64,000 nucleotides of DNA, taken from positions 25,283,152 to 25,347,151 of the forward strand of contig NC_058160.1 in NCBI RefSeq assembly GCF_020080835.1. Direction: 5' to 3'. The notes below the pieces were generated by a model that made no database searches, was not told the DNA's origin, and saw only the letters and a list, made by a program, of their open reading frames with translations. Positions 59,748 to 64,000 of this stretch are shown here, in pieces (position 1 is the first letter of the stretch; the number at the start of each line of letters is the position of its first letter). Source of the DNA: Cotesia glomerata. Lineage: Eukaryota; Arthropoda; Insecta; Hymenoptera; Braconidae. The position numbers and the translations under genes are program-made.

Positions 59748-61798
59748 ATATATAAACCAATAAATAAATAAAGTCAACTCGTAAAGCTGCATTGCCTCTG
59801 AAAACAGCAACTTTGAAGTTTATTAATGACACTAAAATATACACATGTAGCAAATTTTACGAGCAACGACTACACACGTAGATAACTATATTTATCATTA
59901 GTCCATACCAACATTAGGTGCAATTATAAATAAATTAAGTTGAGATACGATAAGATTTATCGAAAGACTACTTAATATATTCTCAATGAATTAATTAATG
60001 ATTATGGTTATATATAATAATCACTAATCATTTATAAAGTGAATGAATGCATAGAAAATAATTTCATACTTGCGAATGATAGTTAACAAAATTATTACCA
60101 TTAAAATTATTGTTATTATTATTTTTGTTATTGTGTATAAATGATAGTAATCAATGAGCGATTTATCATTGCTAGACAATTCGTCCATTCGTTCCGTTCT
60201 GCACCTATTATTCATGGACAAAATATTTAATAGGTCAATAGTACCTCTTATATTAATAAATATATTATGCATTCGAACAAAATAATTGAAAAAAAAAAAA
60301 AATAATAATAAAATAAAACCAAATAACGTAACACCGATAATCATTGTACAGTGGAATAGTTAATTATTATTATTATATTAATTGAAATTATAATTTATAA
60401 AATGATTTGTCGTAAATTAGATAAAAGGGATTTTGTGTATGTCTTTATTTTTTTATAATTAATTGTAATGACGTATTTATATTGCATCGAAGTCGCATAA
60501 TTATACGTATTTAATATAAGTATATAATTTTTTTTAATGAATTATAGATAAATTTGTTTTTTTTGTAATACTAAAATATCGCCCACCGATATTTAGTTAA
60601 ATTTATTTATAAATATGTAATATATAAACGTGTATCTATCTATATTTTTGTTTATTAGCATTGATTTTTATAAATTTATGTACTCGCATATCTTGATTTT
60701 TTATTGAGCTATTATTTATTTTGATTGCGAAACGACATGTCAATAAAAAATCAATATTAAATGAAAAGAGATTAATAAAATAAATATATTTATATTATAG
60801 TTTATCAAATAGAAAATTGCTCGCTGAATTCCGTCGTTTGAGAAGCAAAACGATATGAAAAATAATAATAATTAACAAGAATATAAATGGAAAATTGTAA
60901 TTTTATTATAATCGTTAGATAATACTAAAATATGATGTCTGTATGAATGTTTCTTATTTATTTCTGTGATCGACTTTATGACTAAGCTATTGATAATGTC
61001 ATATAATAGGAAAATTTGTTAATAAATATCCGAATTAAATAATGGATTTAATGACTTTTTATTTTTTATTTTATTATAGACATTAATTATTTGTAAGCCT
61101 ATCAATTTTTTAATATCAATTATGATTTAAAAACTTTTATTATAAATCAATATTAATAAAAAAAATTTTATATATTTATTTAAATTTTTTAAACTTGATT
61201 GAAACATTCAAATAAATTTTTAGCGTTTATGAGTGAAAAAATTTCAACAAAAAAATGTTTTTTTTTTTTTTTTTTTTAAGTGCTTCAGTATTAATTATTT
61301 GTAAATAAAAACCTACAAACATTATTTGCATGATTATATGATATTCGTAGAATAAAAAATAATGAATAAAGATAAAGTTAACCCGTCACGTAAATTTTAG
61401 CGCTTGATTTAAAAAAAAATCTCGTCAAAATTTTTCAAAGATAACATACTATTTTTTACCCAAGATAATTGATAATAATGATCCGATAATTAAATTATGT
61501 AATATCCTTGTTAGTGTTTGCGGACGAAAGTTTTGCAGATAAGAATACAATAGTGGGTGCATTCCGATGTATTCTACGAGTAGCTGTAAAAGTTTTAATT
61601 TTTACTACAAATAAAAAATTAAATATTTATATTCCTAAATTTAAAATAATTATTTTAACAATATCAATAATAATAGTAATAATAAGAATTATAATTTCAT
61701 TATATATTATTAATAAATATGTAATACATAATACATTTACATAAATTTGTAGTCAAATATACAATTATAATCATTAGAATTGGATCCACAAGGCACTG

Positions 61799-61886
<88 letters not shown>

Positions 61887-63663
61887 AAAATTAATAAAAA
61901 ATAATTATTACTATTACGTTTTCACCACGGTAATAATAATAATTTTTTTATAATAATCATTTGGATCAAATGACCACTTAGTGTATTGCCTTGAAATAAT
62001 TACTGAGGACTAGCAAAAGATTAGACCTAAGAATAAAATCCTCTACATTGCCTTACGAATATTCGGTTTACTCGTAAGGTTTAATTAAATAAATAAATCC
62101 AATAACATCAAATTTACTATCGGGTTTTTTTTTAAATTCGTTTTCATAAAAATCGACTGATTCGATAAAATTAAAAGACAATTCATAAATAGTAAATGGT
62201 AAATTATAAGTGAGCTTATTCATTCTCTAACATGTAAATTTTTTTTATTAAAAATTGAATTTTTTAATCTTGTAAAGTCATAATACATGATTAATTTTAA
62301 TAGCAATTTGTTCACAATTCTAAGGCACAAATTATATCATATATTTGCTTATCAACAATTTCAAGTTTTACATTTTTAATACCAACGTTATTGCACCTTT
62401 AATAGTTTATTTATTTATTTTATTATAATTATCAAGATAAGCGTTGAGACAAAAATTAAACTGTACTTTCTCTTGTTTATTAATGTTTTATCTCACGAGT
62501 AATGATAAATAATTAATCAATTATTTTAGTTTATTTTTTAAAAGTCTAATACTTGGTAATAGAGTGAAGTGTATGTATGTACAATTTACTATTATCTATG
62601 ACTTATTGCATTACAATTACGCATTATTTATTTCTTAACAACTAAATAGTTAATTACGATCAATCTCAGCTACTAATAGTATTTAAGGTAAAAATTTTGT
62701 TTATTCACATAGATTCTTCGTAACTAAAAAAAAAAGTTGATACAAGAAAATTCTTGTATTTTATTTTAAATTAAAAAAATTTAATGGAAAATTAAAATAA
62801 TACACATTTAAAATAAAACTTAAGTAGTACATTAAAATCATAAAAGTAAAACGTAACAACTTGAAAAAATATCGTGCAATAAAAACAAAAAATAAAAAAA
62901 AAATGTATAGTCATGAAAAAATATACAAATGTCTCTAATTATATATGTATATATATCTGTAATAATAATAAGTAAATTACATCATCTTCATTATTATCAT
63001 CATTGAAATGATCTCAAATAATTAATAAGTAGATAGTAAATTTAATAACTCTACATGATGACAATATGTACTGATTATGATATAATTATTATTTATCTTG
63101 ACATTTTGTTAAAAGTTTAAGCATCGAGTAAAAATTTACGTATACCTACGTAGCATAAACTATTTACTTGTTTATAAATTTTTCATTTAGCTGCCAATAA
63201 TTTAATGAGATTCTCACAGTTTCTTGCCAAATGATAAAATAATCCTGCGTGTAACTGTTACGTTATCAATACATAATATTTTTAGTATTCTAAAAAAATT
63301 AATCCATTGTTACAATACAATTACAATTACAAAATGAGTTACGTAGTTAATCTCTGTGAGATTCAAAAGACTGCACTTGCATATATTTGTATTTTTTCAT
63401 AACTTATGAATATTAAATACATATGCAACATCACTAAATGCAGTTTGTTCAATAATTTATCACCCAAAACCATCGATTGTTATCGAGTGGAATTTTTTAA
63501 AAAACGTATTTAACAGCTTGGCATATACGTTGAATTATTCATTCACATTTTCAATGTACAATGTTCGATTAAAAAAAAATAAGAAAAATTTTTTTTTGTT
63601 TGGAGAAGAATCTCGTTGATAAATAGCAATATTTGTATTTATATTCAATATCGTTGAACAAAA
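59748..63663. other. AT-rich region downstream of tweek
   Basis: Includes the tweek 3' UTR (AATAAA soon after the stop), the (TA)n tract at 61799-61883 and A/T runs. Short open frames at 60024-60344 and 61508-61744 have low-complexity Ile/Leu/Asn composition and are not called. Confidence 0.55.
61799..61883. repeat. (TA)n microsatellite
   Basis: About 85 bases of uninterrupted TA, able to extrude a cruciform. Confidence 0.98.
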
Positions 63664-63796
63664 TTATGGACGATTGATATGTGTTGATTCTCGACGTACT
63701 GCAAGCTCAGTGGGTATTGGTTCATCCATCGCAGTCACGATAAAAGTGCATCGTGAATTCAAGATAATCACCTCCGTGATTATTTTTACAAACATG
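63664..63796 (-). CDS. Probable terminal exon of an unidentified gene
   Basis: On the - strand a good acceptor (TTTTATTGATTTCAG) is followed by 43 codons and TAA, ending with AMDEPIPTELAVRRESTHI and then NRP. Base composition and codon use are clearly less AT-rich than the surroundings, which is what marks it as coding. The frame begins with one leftover base, so it should continue from an exon to the right of the window or upstream within it. I do not recognise the family. It could also be a conserved non-coding segment. Confidence 0.45.
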
Positions 63797-64000
63797 CTGA
63801 AATCAATAAAATTTTTATATTAATAATAGATATTTATTGTACAGCTAGGCGATGCCAAAAATAGAATCATTTTTTTTAATTTTATATGAAGATCTTTGTA
63901 TTTTTTTTAAATTCAGTAATTCAACTTTTGAAGTTTTAGTATTTTTAATTTAATAATATAAATTTAAGTTTGTTTATAATCGAGTTACATAACACTCGAT
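63797..64000. other. AT-rich end of window
   Basis: Probably intron of the gene whose last exon is at 63664-63796. Nothing else is visible. Confidence 0.4.

Overview
The window looks like nuclear DNA from an insect: very AT-rich, many small introns with GT/AG ends, and dense short transposons. The gene set and repeat style suggest a hymenopteran, perhaps a parasitoid wasp; that placement is inference. All gene models were spliced by eye from reading frames, splice sites and family motifs. Every complete model closes in frame.

Layout. (1) 1.2-41.1 kb holds four pancreatic-lipase-family genes, all on the + strand, called lipase A (1199-10064, 566 aa), B (15199-18713, 573 aa), C (24735-30795, 703 aa) and D (35989-41119, 1149 aa). 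Each has an alpha/beta-hydrolase domain with a Ser-Asp-His triad and a C-terminal PLAT-like domain. A and B look secreted. C and D instead start with a single membrane anchor followed by a Ser/Thr/Asn-rich stalk (about 170 and 629 residues), and their lid is only 8 residues. B, C and D share intron positions and phases and are tandem duplicates; A is an older relative with different introns. (2) 44.3-47.1 kb is a three-domain chitin-binding cuticle/peritrophic protein like obstructor-E (+). (3) 48.0-52.5 kb is a WDR6-like WD40 protein (-), the tRNA 2'-O-methylation partner of FTSJ1/Trm7. (4) 54.7-55.4 kb is a ChaC2-type glutathione gamma-glutamylcyclotransferase (+). (5) After a 100-N assembly gap (56163-56262), 56.3-59.7 kb carries the last five exons of tweek/BLTP1 (KIAA1109), a giant bridge-like lipid-transfer protein; the rest of that gene is not in the window. 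(6) A probable terminal exon of an unidentified gene lies on the - strand at 63664-63796.

The space between and inside these genes is packed with transposon remains: Helitron-like elements (one as a head-to-tail array), a Kolobok/Mutator-like remnant with a broken transposase, several TA-flanked MITE families, foldback elements, a GATC-rich minisatellite and long (CA)n, (TA)n, (AAT)n tracts. The 3' flanks of lipases B and C are copies of each other, so each supplies the empty site for insertions in the other.

The most interesting biology is the lipase array. A secreted lipase appears to have been duplicated into membrane-anchored, mucin-stalked enzymes with short phospholipase-A1-like lids. 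One of them (C) has also lost two cysteine pairs.
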